DNA of 39,009 nucleotides from Rhodospirillaceae bacterium (lineage in GTDB: Bacteria > Pseudomonadota > Alphaproteobacteria > UBA828): the NCBI GenBank assembly GCA_018666805.1, contig JABIXB010000039.1:1-39009 (forward strand). The letters run 5' to 3'. Made by a program: the position numbers and the translations under genes. This document shows positions 25,213-33,209 of the stretch, in pieces; position 1 is the first letter of the stretch, and the number at the start of each line of letters is the position of its first letter. The notes beneath the pieces were generated by a model. The model did no database searches. It was not told the origin of the DNA and saw only the letters and a list, made by a program, of their open reading frames with translations.

Positions 25213-26066
25213 GGCATGGACATCAATATCGCCTCGACATTGCCGCCGGTCTTGAGGCCGAATTGTGTGCCGCGGTCATGCAGCAGATTAAACTCAACAT
25301 AGCGCCCGCGTTTGATGAGCTGATGCTCGCGTTCTTGCGCCGTCCACGGCTCCTGCATGTGGTGGCGCACCAACTCGGGATAGATGGCGAGAAAAGCGCG
25401 CCCGACATCCTGGGTGAAGGCGAAATCGGCCGACCAGTCGCCGCTGTTGAGATAATCGAAGAAGATGCCGCCGACGCCACGCGGCTCGCCCCGGTGCGGC
25501 AGATAAAAATATTCGTCGCACCATTCCTTGTAACGCGGGTAATAGCTGGGATCATGGTCGTCGCAGGCTTCTTTCAGAGCGCCGTGAAAGAGCGCCGTGT
25601 CGCCGTCGTTCGGCACCATCGGCGTGAGGTCGGTGCCGCCGCCGAACCAGCGCGAGGCGGTGACGATGTGGCGCGTATTCATATGTACCGCCGGCACGCG
25701 CGGCGAACAAAGGTGCGCGACCAGGGATACACCGCTTGCCCAGAAGCGGGGGTCGTCTTTTGCGCCGGGAACATTTTTGGCAAAGTCCGGCGAGAATTCG
25801 CCGTGCACGGTTGAAACATTCACACCGACCTTTTCGAACACCCGCCCGCGCATGACCGACATCACGCCGCCACCGCCTTCCGCGCGCTGCCACGGCTTCT
25901 GTTCAAAGCGGCCGGGTGCCTGATCGGAGCCTTCCAAACCGTCTTCCAGGCCCTCAAAGGCAGCGCAAATCGAATCGCGCAACTCTTCGAACCATGCCAC
26001 TGCGCGGCTCTTCTCGGCATCGCTGGAGGCGCCGAGAGGCAAGTCTGCCGGCCTTCTATCGCTCAT
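25191..26066 (-). CDS. hemF: Aerobic coproporphyrinogen III oxidase
   Basis: Oxygen-dependent enzyme of haem synthesis, 291 residues, decarboxylating coproporphyrinogen III to protoporphyrinogen IX. The family is recognised from [21 protein letters not shown], then [13 protein letters not shown] with the conserved histidines, then [12 protein letters not shown]. Further support is the end segment [18 protein letters not shown] and [17 protein letters not shown] 26066 has CGGAGA 7 bases upstream. It overlaps the end of trmL by 11 bases. The trmL-hemF pair divergent from petABC is a familiar alphaproteobacterial arrangement linking haem supply to respiratory cytochromes by position only. Confidence 0.96.
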   Translation of the reverse strand: MSDRRPADLPLGASSDAEKSRAVAWFEELRDSICAAFEGLEDGLEGSDQAPGRFEQKPWQRAEGGGGVMSVMRGRVFEKVGVNVSTVHGEFSPDFAKNVPGAKDDPRFWASGVSLVAHLCSPRVPAVHMNTRHIVTASRWFGGGTDLTPMVPNDGDTALFHGALKEACDDHDPSYYPRYKEWCDEYFYLPHRGEPRGVGGIFFDYLNSGDWSADFAFTQDVGRAFLAIYPELVRHHMQEPWTAQEREHQLIKRGRYVEFNLLHDRGTQFGLKTGGNVEAILMSMPPAAKWP

Positions 26067-26529
26067 GTCGGTCTCCGGGTAATAAGTCGGTTTGGCGCAA
26101 CGCTTCTCCCAATACCATGGCACAGGCGCTGGCGACATTAAGAGATCGCATATTTGCAGCCATCGGCACGGTCACGCAATCATCCGCCGCCGCGCGCACC
26201 TCAGGCGGTACGCCGGCGCTCTCGCGGCCCAGCAGGAGCGTATCGTCCGGGTAAAAGGCAGATTTGTCGTAGCGTGCGGTGCCCTCGGTCGAAAGCAGGA
26301 TCAACCGCCCGCTCTGCCCCCGATGGGTCGATAGGAAAGCTTCCCACGATATGTGGCGGCGGAGATCGACATGCTCGATATAATCCAGCGCGACGCGGCG
26401 AATTTGGCGCATATCGAAGGGGAAACCGCACGGCTCGATCACTTCCACGGCAACGTTCAGGCAAGCGCCAAGACGCATAATTGCACCCACATTGGCGGCA
26501 ATATCCGGTTGATATAATGCGATTTTCAC
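26056..26529 (-). CDS. trmL: tRNA (cytidine(34)-2'-O)-methyltransferase
   Basis: SPOUT-class RNA methyltransferase acting on the wobble base of tRNA-Leu, using SAM. The start [20 protein letters not shown] and the middle [21 protein letters not shown] are family-specific. The trefoil-knot SAM motifs [14 protein letters not shown] and [18 protein letters not shown] follow. The GTG at 26529 gives 157 residues, the usual TrmL length. The frame continues to an ATG at 26592, which would add 21 residues rich in Arg and Ala; another GTG lies at 26541. The start is therefore uncertain. It is followed by hemF with an 11-base overlap and is divergent from petA. Confidence 0.92.
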   Translation of the reverse strand: MKIALYQPDIAANVGAIMRLGACLNVAVEVIEPCGFPFDMRQIRRVALDYIEHVDLRRHISWEAFLSTHRGQSGRLILLSTEGTARYDKSAFYPDDTLLLGRESAGVPPEVRAAADDCVTVPMAANMRSLNVASACAMVLGEALRQTDLLPGDRHER

Positions 26530-26744
26530 CCTTTGTTTCACCCCTCTCGCGCTCGCCGCCCGTGGTCCGTCCGCATTCCGCCACTGCGTCACGTTGGCGC
26601 GCCGGCTATAGGTTCTTGCCCTTCGCTTCTACCCGTGTTACCCCTCCGAACGACTGCGGCGCAAGGCCGTTGGCGCACCACTGATTTTCCACACGATCAT
26701 GTGCTTGGCCGGTCCTCGGGGCCGCGGGATTGAAGGGTTGGATA

Positions 26745-27302
26745 ATGGCAGACACAGCGCCTGAAAGCGATCAGGCGAGCCCGCAGGGCGAAGAAACCCG
26801 GCGAGATTTTTTGATTTTGGCGGCGGGCGCGATGAGTGCGATGGCAGCTATCGGCGTGGCGTGGCCTCTGATTGAAACCATGAACCCCTCGGCTGACGTC
26901 TTGGCGCTGTCCTCGACCGAAGTCGATATTTCAGAGATTGAGGTCGGGCAATCGGTTACCGTGAAGTGGCGCGGCAAGCCAGTTTTCATCCGCCGCCGCA
27001 CGCAGGAAGAAATCGACGCCGCGCGCGCCGTGCCGCTGGATGATCTGAGCGATCCCGAAAGCGACGAGGCGCGGGTGCAACAAGCTGAATGGCTGATTCT
27101 GGTCGGCGTTTGCACCCATCTCGGCTGTATTCCGCTCGGCAATAAGATCGGCGATCCGCGCGGTGATTTCGGCGGCTGGTTCTGCCCCTGTCACGGCTCG
27201 CATTACGATACTTCGGGGCGTATCCGCGTGGGACCGGCACCGAACAACCTTGCCGTTCCCGAATATGAATTCCTCGACGACACGCTCGTCCGGATCGGCT
27301 GA
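26745..27302 (+). CDS. petA: Ubiquinol-cytochrome c reductase iron-sulfur (Rieske) subunit
   Basis: Rieske protein of the cytochrome bc1 complex, 185 residues. It has an N-terminal anchor with a Tat-like [21 protein letters not shown] (about residues 14-34). The 2Fe-2S ligands lie in CTHLGC (about 123-128) and CPCHGS (about 147-152), each with Cys and His. It ends with the family's [22 protein letters not shown] pattern. ATG 26745 is used with GAAGGG 8 bases upstream; a TTG five codons earlier is less likely. It begins the petABC operon and is divergent from trmL. Confidence 0.96.
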   Translation: MADTAPESDQASPQGEETRRDFLILAAGAMSAMAAIGVAWPLIETMNPSADVLALSSTEVDISEIEVGQSVTVKWRGKPVFIRRRTQEEIDAARAVPLDDLSDPESDEARVQQAEWLILVGVCTHLGCIPLGNKIGDPRGDFGGWFCPCHGSHYDTSGRIRVGPAPNNLAVPEYEFLDDTLVRIG

Positions 27303-27319
27303 GACGGAGCGCCAGAAAT

Positions 27320-28600
27320 ATGACCACTCCCCTTCACCGTTATAGAATCGTTCAGTGGATCGATTACCGTCTGCCGATCTTCAGTTGGACCAATGAACAT
27401 CTGGTCGAATATCCGGCGCCGCGCAATCTGAACTATTGGTGGAATTTTGGCTCGCTCGCCGGAATCATGCTGGTGGTGCAGATCATCACCGGCATCATCC
27501 TCGCCATGCATTACACGCCGCATGTCGATTACGCCTTCAATTCGACCGAGCATATTATGCGCGATGTGGAGTGGGGCTGGATGATGCGCTACCTCCATGC
27601 CAATGGCGCCTCGATGTTCTTTGTCGTGGTCTATATTCATATATTCCGGGGTTTTTATTACGGCTCGTACAAATCGCCACGCGAGATTCTGTGGTGGATG
27701 GGTGTGCTGATTCTGTTCCTGATGATGGGTTCGTCGTTCCTCGGCTATGTTCTGCCGTGGGGCCAGATGAGTTTCTGGGCGGCGACCGTGATCACCAATC
27801 TGATCTCCGCCATTCCGTGGATCGGCGAGACTTTAGTGCAGTGGCTGTGGGGCGGTTTCTCGGTTGCCAATCCGACGCTCAACCGCTTTTTCTCGCTGCA
27901 TTATCTGTTGCCGTTCCTGCTCTGCGCGGTTGTCTTTATCCATCTTTGGGCGCTGCATCACCGCAAGTCGAACAATCCGCTCGGTATCGACGTCAAGAGC
28001 CCGAAGGATACCATCCCCTTCAGTCCCTATTACACCGTGAAGGATCTGGTCGGCCTCGGCGTGATGTTTTTCGTGCTGGCGATCTTCGTCTTCTATCTGC
28101 CCAATTTCCTCGGCGAATCGATCAACTACATCAAGGCCGATCCGCTGGTGACGCCGCCGCACATCGTGCCGGAATGGTATTTCCTGCCCTATTACGCGAT
28201 CCTGCGCGCCGTACCCGACAAGCTCGGCGGCGTGATCGCCATGGTCGCCTCCATCGCCATTCTGTTTGTCTTGCCGTGGCTTGACACCAGCAAGGTGCGG
28301 AGTGCGCGTTTCCGTCCGATCTACAAACAGTTCTTCTGGATTTTCCTGGCTGATTGTTTTGTTCTCGGCTGGGTCGGCGCCAATCCGGTCGAGGGCTCGT
28401 TCATCCTGATCGGGCGCATCGCCACAGTCTATTATTTCGCCCACTTCCTGATCATCCTGCCGCTATTGGGTAAATTCGAGCGCACCAAACCGCTGCCGGA
28501 AAGCATTCATCAGGCGGTGTTGGCCAAGAAGGGCGGCGCGGACGCAAGTGGCGCGCCACCCGATTCCTCTGCCGGTTCATCACCGGGGGGGGCTGCGTGA
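27320..28600 (+). CDS. petB: Cytochrome b of the bc1 complex
   Basis: Membrane cytochrome b of 426 residues with two b-type haems and the Qo and Qi quinone sites. The N-terminal stretch ending in [21 protein letters not shown] and the first haem helix region are clear. The Qo-site motif [21 protein letters not shown] is present, as is the segment [22 protein letters not shown] with its haem-ligating histidine. It is longer than many family members because of a polar C-terminal tail rich in Gly, Ser and Ala. Its stop overlaps the petC start (TGATG). Confidence 0.97.
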   Translation: MTTPLHRYRIVQWIDYRLPIFSWTNEHLVEYPAPRNLNYWWNFGSLAGIMLVVQIITGIILAMHYTPHVDYAFNSTEHIMRDVEWGWMMRYLHANGASMFFVVVYIHIFRGFYYGSYKSPREILWWMGVLILFLMMGSSFLGYVLPWGQMSFWAATVITNLISAIPWIGETLVQWLWGGFSVANPTLNRFFSLHYLLPFLLCAVVFIHLWALHHRKSNNPLGIDVKSPKDTIPFSPYYTVKDLVGLGVMFFVLAIFVFYLPNFLGESINYIKADPLVTPPHIVPEWYFLPYYAILRAVPDKLGGVIAMVASIAILFVLPWLDTSKVRSARFRPIYKQFFWIFLADCFVLGWVGANPVEGSFILIGRIATVYYFAHFLIILPLLGKFERTKPLPESIHQAVLAKKGGADASGAPPDSSAGSSPGGAA

Positions 28601-29370
28601 TGCGCGCGCAATTGTTCGCTATCGCCGCCACCCTGGGGTTGGTTTTTGCCGGCATCGGCAACGCCGTTGCCGCAGGCAGTGCCGCCGAACCACCGGATCA
28701 TGAGTGGCAGCACACCGGCGTGTTCGGCACCTTCGACCGGGGCGAGCTGCAACGCGGCTTCCAGGTCTTCCAGGAAGTATGCGCGAGCTGCCATTCGCTC
28801 GATTTCATTGCCTTTCGCAATCTGCTCGATATCGGCTTTGACGTTGACCAGATCAAGGCCATCGCCGCCGAATATGAGGTCGAGGACGGCCCCGACAATG
28901 AAGGCGAGATGTTCATGCGCACCGCGAAGGGATCGGATTATTTCCCCGCGCCGTTCGCCAATCCGCAAGCCGCCCGCGCCTCAAACGGTGGCGCATTTCC
29001 GCCCGACCTCTCGGTTATCGTCAAGGCGCGCGACGGCGGCCTCAACTATCTCTACGGCATTCTCACCGGCTATGAGGAAGAAGCGCCCGAGGGTTTCGAG
29101 CTCGCCGAGGGCATGAACTACAACCATTATTTCCCCGGCCATCAGATCGCCATGCCGGAGCCGCTCTATGAAGAAGCGGTGGAATATGCCGACGGCACCG
29201 AGCCGACGCTTGAACAATTGGCGCATGACGTATCCGTCTTCCTCGCCTGGACGGCGGAGCCGGAGCTCGAAATTCGCAAGAAGACGGGCCTGAAGGTGCT
29301 TATCTTTATCGCCATTTTCACGGCGCTGATTTACATCATTAAACGCCGGGTGTGGGCCAAACTGCACTAG
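28600..29370 (+). CDS. petC: Cytochrome c1 of the bc1 complex
   Basis: Periplasmic c-type cytochrome anchored by a C-terminal helix, 256 residues. A signal peptide ([26 protein letters not shown]) is followed by the haem-binding CASCHS around residue 61. The methionine-containing YNHYFPGHQIAMPEPLY segment follows. The C-terminal anchor runs LKVLIFIAIFTALIYIIKRRVW. ATG 28600 overlaps the petB stop by one base and has a G-rich site before it; a GTG directly precedes it. It is the last gene of the operon and is followed by a strong terminator. Cytochrome b and c1 are separate here, not fused as in fbcH. Confidence 0.97.
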   Translation: MRAQLFAIAATLGLVFAGIGNAVAAGSAAEPPDHEWQHTGVFGTFDRGELQRGFQVFQEVCASCHSLDFIAFRNLLDIGFDVDQIKAIAAEYEVEDGPDNEGEMFMRTAKGSDYFPAPFANPQAARASNGGAFPPDLSVIVKARDGGLNYLYGILTGYEEEAPEGFELAEGMNYNHYFPGHQIAMPEPLYEEAVEYADGTEPTLEQLAHDVSVFLAWTAEPELEIRKKTGLKVLIFIAIFTALIYIIKRRVWAKLH

Positions 29371-29386
29371 AGGCGGAACGGACAAC

Positions 29387-29431
29387 AAAAAAACGGCGGA
29401 TTCCCATATTGTGGGGCCCGCCGTTTTTTTT
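29387..29431 (+). terminator. Intrinsic terminator after petC
   Basis: AAAAAAACGGCGG (29387-29399) pairs with CCGCCG (29418-29423) plus the T-run TTTTTTTT (29424-29431). The loop is about 18 bases and contains a smaller CCC/GGG pairing. The A-tract upstream also lets it act on the opposite strand. It lies 17 bases after the petC stop and separates the operon from the SMR genes. Confidence 0.93.
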
Positions 29432-29492
29432 GATTCCACGCCGTCGACAATGAAAAAAATGGCAAAGCGCTTTGGCATGAAAGGCTGTGTCC

Positions 29493-29852
29493 ATGAAAAA
29501 AATTGAAGCGGCGACATCCATCACATGGCTGTTGCTCGGCTGCGCGGTTGCTCTCGAAACAGCGGGTGCCATCGGTCTGCGCTATAGCGAGGGCTTCACC
29601 CAGCTATTGCCGACCGTGGCCGCCCTTATCGCCTTTGCGCTGGCGCTGTATTTGGTCAGCCGTGTCATGAAAAAACTGCCGCTCAGCGTTGCCTATCCCA
29701 TTTGGGCGGGCGGCGGAACCGCAGGAGTCGCAATCATCGGCATCGCGGTGCTCGGCGAAGAGTTGAACGCTGCCAAGGCGATCGGCGTTGCCTTGGTCGC
29801 GATTGGTGTCGTCGTCATCAATATGGTGTCAGAGAAGACCGCCGGATGTTGA
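29493..29852 (+). CDS. Small multidrug resistance (SMR) family protein, first of a pair
   Basis: A 119-residue four-helix membrane protein of the EmrE/SugE superfamily. The conserved glutamate of helix 1 (EmrE Glu14) is seen as E22 in VALETAGAIGLRYSEGF. Helix 3 has the diagnostic YPIWAGGGTAGVAIIG. ATG 29493 has AAGG 8 bases upstream; a GTG two codons earlier is less likely. It pairs with a second SMR gene 51 bases downstream, which is typical of heterodimeric SMR pumps. The substrate could be cationic drugs, polyamines or guanidinium-type compounds, and is not predicted further. Confidence 0.9.
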   Translation: MKKIEAATSITWLLLGCAVALETAGAIGLRYSEGFTQLLPTVAALIAFALALYLVSRVMKKLPLSVAYPIWAGGGTAGVAIIGIAVLGEELNAAKAIGVALVAIGVVVINMVSEKTAGC

Positions 29853-29903
29853 GCAAACGCTCCAGTCTTCGGCTTTTCCGGTCTCCCAGCGGGTAATAAT
29901 AAT

Positions 29904-30239
29904 ATGCCCTCCGAATGGCTTCTTGTCGGCCTGGCGGTTATCGCCGAAATTGCGGCGGCGCTCGGGTTGCGCTTCAGCAACGGCTTCACCAAACCACTGC
30001 CAACGCTGTTCGCGCTCGCCGCCTTCGGTTCGGCATTCTACGTCGTCAGCCTATCCCTCGTGCATTTGCCGGTCAGCTCGGTTTATCCGGTCTGGGCGGG
30101 CGGCGGCACCGCAGGGGTGGCGCTGATCGGCATTTTGGTGCTGAAAGAGCGCATAGATATCTGGAAGGGAATAGGCATCGCCCTGGTCGTAGCCGGCATC
30201 GTCACGCTGAACGCGGCATCGGGAAGCTACGCTTCGTGA
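29904..30239 (+). CDS. Small multidrug resistance (SMR) family protein, second of a pair
   Basis: A 111-residue SMR protein with four hydrophobic helices. E15 in AVIAEIAAALGLRFSNGF matches the essential glutamate. YPVWAGGGTAGVALIG closely matches the equivalent segment of its neighbour, so the two are likely duplicates that have diverged. Paired SMR proteins often insert with opposite topologies; the charged loops here are too short for me to say. It ends 5 bases before repeat copy C and is convergent with arsM. Confidence 0.9.
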   Translation: MPSEWLLVGLAVIAEIAAALGLRFSNGFTKPLPTLFALAAFGSAFYVVSLSLVHLPVSSVYPVWAGGGTAGVALIGILVLKERIDIWKGIGIALVVAGIVTLNAASGSYAS

Positions 30240-30243
30240 CGGG

Positions 30244-30324
30244 CTAGAGCAGAACATGGTTTGTCGGAATCGCTTCAGCGATCCGACAAGCCATGTGAAT
30301 CTGCTCTAACTATTCGATCTGAGC
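30244..30324 (+). repeat. Two-hairpin intergenic repeat, copy C (shortened, one hairpin)
   Basis: About 80 bases. The first 70 match the first hairpin and linker of copy B, from CTAGAGCAGAACATGG to CTGCTCTAACTATT, with a different apical loop (TCGC TTCA GCGA). It then jumps directly to the end sequence TCGATCTGAGC, lacking the second hairpin. It fills the whole gap between the convergent SMR and arsM genes, its last base being the first base of the arsM stop codon (plus-strand numbering). It may act as a terminator or transcript-end structure for both, though no T-run follows. Confidence 0.85.
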
Positions 30325-31142
30325 TAGCTTTTCACCGCGCGGATGGTGGCCGAAGCGATATAGGCCTCAATACCGCGCCCCGGCGCCCAATCAGCAATAA
30401 ACTCGCGGCTCTTCTCATTGATATCGATATCCGGTGCATCGAAGCCGGCTGCTTTCAGGCCGGCGACCAGTTTGTCGACATGCTCGGCGCCACCGATGCA
30501 GCTCGAGATCATGCCCATATCGTCTCTCATATCGCCCGGCAGTTCCTCGGTCGCCACAATGTCGGAAATGCAGAGACGGCCGCCCGGGCTGAGCACGCGA
30601 TAGGCATCGCGGAACACGGCATTCTTGTCGGGCGCGAGATTGATCACGCAGTTGGAAATAATGACATCGACCGTGTTGTCGGCGATCGGCAGATGCTCGA
30701 TCTCGCCGAGGCGGAATTCAACATTCTCGATGCCGGCTTTCTTCGCATTGGCGCGCGCCTTCTCGAGCATTTGCGGCGTCATATCGACGCCGATGACCCG
30801 CCCCGTCGCGCCGACCTTGGGCGCTGCGAGAAAACAATCGAAGCCGGCGCCACTGCCAAGGTCCAACACCGTCTCGCCTTCGCTAAGCTCGGCGATGGCG
30901 GTGGGGTTGCCGCAGCCAAGGCCGAGATTGGCGCCTTCGGGCACCGCCGCCAGCTCATCCTCGCCATAGCCCAGCAGGCGGCCATCGGTCGGCGCGGCAT
31001 CATCCGGTGCCGGGCAGCACGATGTCCGCGGCGCGGAACCGGCGCTCGGGCCACAGCACCCATCAGCTGCAGCTTCCGCCACAGCGGCATAGGCCGAGCG
31101 CACCGAATTACGGATTTCGTCACTTGATCTCGTGCTGGTCAT
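30324..31142 (-). CDS. arsM: Arsenite S-adenosylmethionine methyltransferase
   Basis: SAM-dependent enzyme of 272 residues that methylates As(III) to mono-, di- and trimethyl forms, a detoxification step. The SAM motif is VLDLGSGAGFDCFLAA (about residues 92-107), and cysteines lie in GFDC, SNCVINL and MISSCIGGAEH, as in ArsM. N-terminal CC pairs (29-30 and 42-43) are a further ArsM trait. Its ATG overlaps the arsR stop as ATGA. No arsC, acr3 or arsB gene is in the window, so the cell may rely on methylation here or have those elsewhere. Confidence 0.95.
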   Translation of the reverse strand: MTSTRSSDEIRNSVRSAYAAVAEAAADGCCGPSAGSAPRTSCCPAPDDAAPTDGRLLGYGEDELAAVPEGANLGLGCGNPTAIAELSEGETVLDLGSGAGFDCFLAAPKVGATGRVIGVDMTPQMLEKARANAKKAGIENVEFRLGEIEHLPIADNTVDVIISNCVINLAPDKNAVFRDAYRVLSPGGRLCISDIVATEELPGDMRDDMGMISSCIGGAEHVDKLVAGLKAAGFDAPDIDINEKSREFIADWAPGRGIEAYIASATIRAVKS

Positions 31143-31519
31143 CTCTTTTCTCCTATAGCTCTATCTTGCGCTCCGGCAAATGCCGCGAAGGCGGTTTCGT
31201 CACTGCCGGCGAAGCGGAAAAATTCGGATAGGCGGGCCAAGGCTTCCGGATCGGCCCAGCATTCGACATGCTGGCCGGCCCGCTTCATGTGAATGAGGCC
31301 GGCTTGGCGCAATTCCTTTAAGTGATGCGATATCGTGGAGGGCGCGAGCCCAAGTCCGTCGCCGAGCTCTCCGACGCAGGCGCGCATATTCGGCGCGCAG
31401 GCCTGTCCCGGCCGGCAGCAACGCGCCAGTCCGATGAAAATTTTCAGGCGGTGCGGATTGGACAAGGCCTTGAACAGGCCGGCCAGTTCCTCGGCATCAA
31501 CATTTGAATAATTCGACAT
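31139..31519 (-). CDS. arsR: ArsR/SmtB-family arsenic-responsive repressor
   Basis: A 126-residue winged-helix repressor from ATG 31519. The core is LFKALSNPHRLKIFIGLARC, then a cysteine-rich inducer segment (Cys34, 35, 41 and 48 in ARCCRPGQACAPNMRACVG), then the recognition helix LAPSTISHHLKELRQAGLI. It should release DNA on binding trivalent arsenic. The frame is open to a TTG at 31555, but that codon is the -35 box of the promoter, so the longer form is rejected. Its operator overlaps its own -10 and start codon, implying autoregulation of arsRM. The stop overlaps the arsM start. Confidence 0.93.
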   Translation of the reverse strand: MSNYSNVDAEELAGLFKALSNPHRLKIFIGLARCCRPGQACAPNMRACVGELGDGLGLAPSTISHHLKELRQAGLIHMKRAGQHVECWADPEALARLSEFFRFAGSDETAFAAFAGAQDRAIGEKR

Positions 31520-31531
31520 GTTTCGAATTAT
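31508..31531. promoter_or_regulatory. Probable ArsR operator
   Basis: A perfect 9-bp inverted repeat, ATAATTCGA / TCGAATTAT, around a 6-base centre (CATGTT). It covers most of the -10 box and the arsR start codon on the minus strand. Size and AT-rich half-sites fit ArsR/SmtB operators. No other copy was noticed in the window. Confidence 0.8.
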
Positions 31532-31555
31532 AGAATCTTTTGGTAGGTATTTCAA
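31527..31555 (-). promoter_or_regulatory. arsRM promoter (sigma-70 type)
   Basis: On the minus strand TTGAAA (31555-31550) and TATAAT (31532-31527) are separated by exactly 17 bases, one mismatch from consensus at the -35 box. The expected start point 6-8 bases past the -10 is 31520-31519, the first base of the arsR ATG. This predicts a leaderless mRNA, and no ribosome site is visible. Confidence 0.85.
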
Positions 31556-31588
31556 GGCACAAAAAAATTAGTTCGCCGAGAATTCTAT

Positions 31589-32479
31589 TTAAGGTGCCAA
31601 AACCCGCCCGGCGACGGCATCGAGTTTGGCGACCATTGCTTTATCGCGCGCTTCGGGCGCCGTCATCACGGCATTCTCGAGCGCCCGGTCGCAGCCGCCG
31701 TCGCAGGTGCCGCGCGCTTGCGAAAAACCACTGGCTAACACCGTTACCAGGGCGCGTGCATGGGCGGCATTTTCATTCACCACCTTGATCACTGCCTCGA
31801 CCGTGACATTGTCATGATCCTCGTGCCAGCAATCGTAATCGGTGACCATCGCCACGGTGGCGTAACAAATCTCGGCTTCGCGCGCCAGTTTGGCCTCGGG
31901 CATGTTGGTCATGCCGATCACGTCGCAGCCCCAGGCACGGTAGAGCTCCGATTCCGCCAGGGTGGAAAATTGTGGCCCCTCCATAACAAGATAAGTGCCG
32001 CCGTGCACCGCGCGCATATCGGATATGTCGCCGGCCGCCTGCATCAGGCTGGCGCCAACGCGGCCGCAAACCGGATGGGCCATGGAGACATGCGCCACCA
32101 GCCCGGCGCTGAAGAAGCTTTTGACGCGGGCAAAGGTGCGGTCGATGAATTGATCGACGACGACAAAATCACCCGGCGCCAGGCCATCGCGCAACGAGCC
32201 GACGGCGCTGAGCGAGACGATATCGGTCACGCCCGCACGCTTCAGCACATCGATATTGGCACGGAAATTAATCTCGCCCGGCGGGATGCGATGGCCGCGC
32301 CCATGGCGTGGCAGGAAGGCGACATCGAGACCCTCCAGATTGCCCAAGAGAATTTGATCGGAGGGTTCGCCGAACGGCGATTCGACGCTTACCCATTCCG
32401 CATCTTTGAGCCCGTCGATTTGGTAGAGGCCACTGCCGCCGATAATGCCGAGGCGGACGGGCCGGCTTTCATCTGTCAT
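31589..32479 (-). CDS. mtnP: S-methyl-5'-thioadenosine phosphorylase
   Basis: Purine-nucleoside-phosphorylase-family enzyme of 296 residues. It splits methylthioadenosine (from polyamine synthesis) with phosphate to adenine and methylthioribose-1-phosphate. It begins LGIIGGSGLYQIDGL, the usual phosphate-binding start. PRHGRGHRIPPGEINFRAN and the MTA-specific MTNMPEAKLAREAEICYATV are clear, and TDYDCWH is typical. It is co-transcribed with the upstream hydrolase gene (4-base ATGA overlap). The last ~25 residues contain a CDGGCD pair, which may be structural. Confidence 0.93.
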   Translation of the reverse strand: MTDESRPVRLGIIGGSGLYQIDGLKDAEWVSVESPFGEPSDQILLGNLEGLDVAFLPRHGRGHRIPPGEINFRANIDVLKRAGVTDIVSLSAVGSLRDGLAPGDFVVVDQFIDRTFARVKSFFSAGLVAHVSMAHPVCGRVGASLMQAAGDISDMRAVHGGTYLVMEGPQFSTLAESELYRAWGCDVIGMTNMPEAKLAREAEICYATVAMVTDYDCWHEDHDNVTVEAVIKVVNENAAHARALVTVLASGFSQARGTCDGGCDRALENAVMTAPEARDKAMVAKLDAVAGRVLAP

Positions 32480-33165
32480 ATCTTTCTGCCTAAGTGCTTG
32501 GCGAAATGGGCCATGCTGCGCTCACGCGCCAGCGCCGTTGCCGTCGGGTGGTAGTCGGCGCGCTGATCGCAGGCAAAGCCGTGCCCGGCGCCGTCATAAA
32601 TATGAATTTCGACGTCCTCATGGGCGGCGCGGATCGCCTCCACCGAATCCAAAGGAATGCCGGCATCTTCGCTGCCGAAATGCAGCATGGTGGGTGAGCG
32701 CGGCTGCTCGTCGATAAACTGGCCGATCTGGCCGCCATAATAGCCGATGACGCAATCCGTTTCGAGGCGGCAGGCGGCGAGCCAGGCCAGCGTGCCGCCC
32801 CAGCAATAACCAACCACGCCGATTTTTGCCGCTGCGCCTAATTCAGTGCGCAAGGCGGCAAGCCCGGCCTGCATGTCAGGCACCGGGTCGACCCAGCCAA
32901 CATCATCCTTGAGCGCGCGGCCCTCGGCGACGGTCTCGGCGGTGTAGCCGAGATCGACCTTGCGCTGCTTGCGGTCGAAGATCGCCGGCGCGATGGCGAG
33001 ATAGCCGTCGGCGGCAAAGGCGTCACAGACAGATTGAATATGCCCGTTGACGCCAAAAATTTCCTGAATCACCAACAGCCCGGCCTTGGCCGGACCTTGC
33101 GGCGCCGCGCGGTAGGCATCAAAGCCGTGCCCGTCCTCGGCCGTTAATGCAATAAATTCTCCCAC
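32476..33165 (-). CDS. Dienelactone hydrolase family protein
   Basis: A 229-residue alpha/beta hydrolase of the dienelactone hydrolase family. The nucleophile elbow is GYCWGGTLAWL, with cysteine (about residue 122) in place of serine, as in this family. A likely acid (FGSEDAGIP) and histidine (YDGAGHGFAC) follow in order. It begins with FIALTAEDGHGFDAYRA, which matches the usual cap-less start. The substrate is unknown: true dienelactones belong to chlorocatechol breakdown, and no such genes are near, so it may be a general ester or lactone hydrolase. It overlaps mtnP by 4 bases. Confidence 0.9.
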   Translation of the reverse strand: MGEFIALTAEDGHGFDAYRAAPQGPAKAGLLVIQEIFGVNGHIQSVCDAFAADGYLAIAPAIFDRKQRKVDLGYTAETVAEGRALKDDVGWVDPVPDMQAGLAALRTELGAAAKIGVVGYCWGGTLAWLAACRLETDCVIGYYGGQIGQFIDEQPRSPTMLHFGSEDAGIPLDSVEAIRAAHEDVEIHIYDGAGHGFACDQRADYHPTATALARERSMAHFAKHLGRKI

Positions 33166-33209
33166 GACAATCTCCCCCTGTTGGCCGCGCCAGTTTTGTA
33201 AGGCGAAGC

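Noticed and set aside
31519-31555. Extended arsR N-terminus from TTG 31555
   Set aside because: The extra 12 codons coincide with a 17-spaced -35/-10 promoter, so they are very probably untranscribed.
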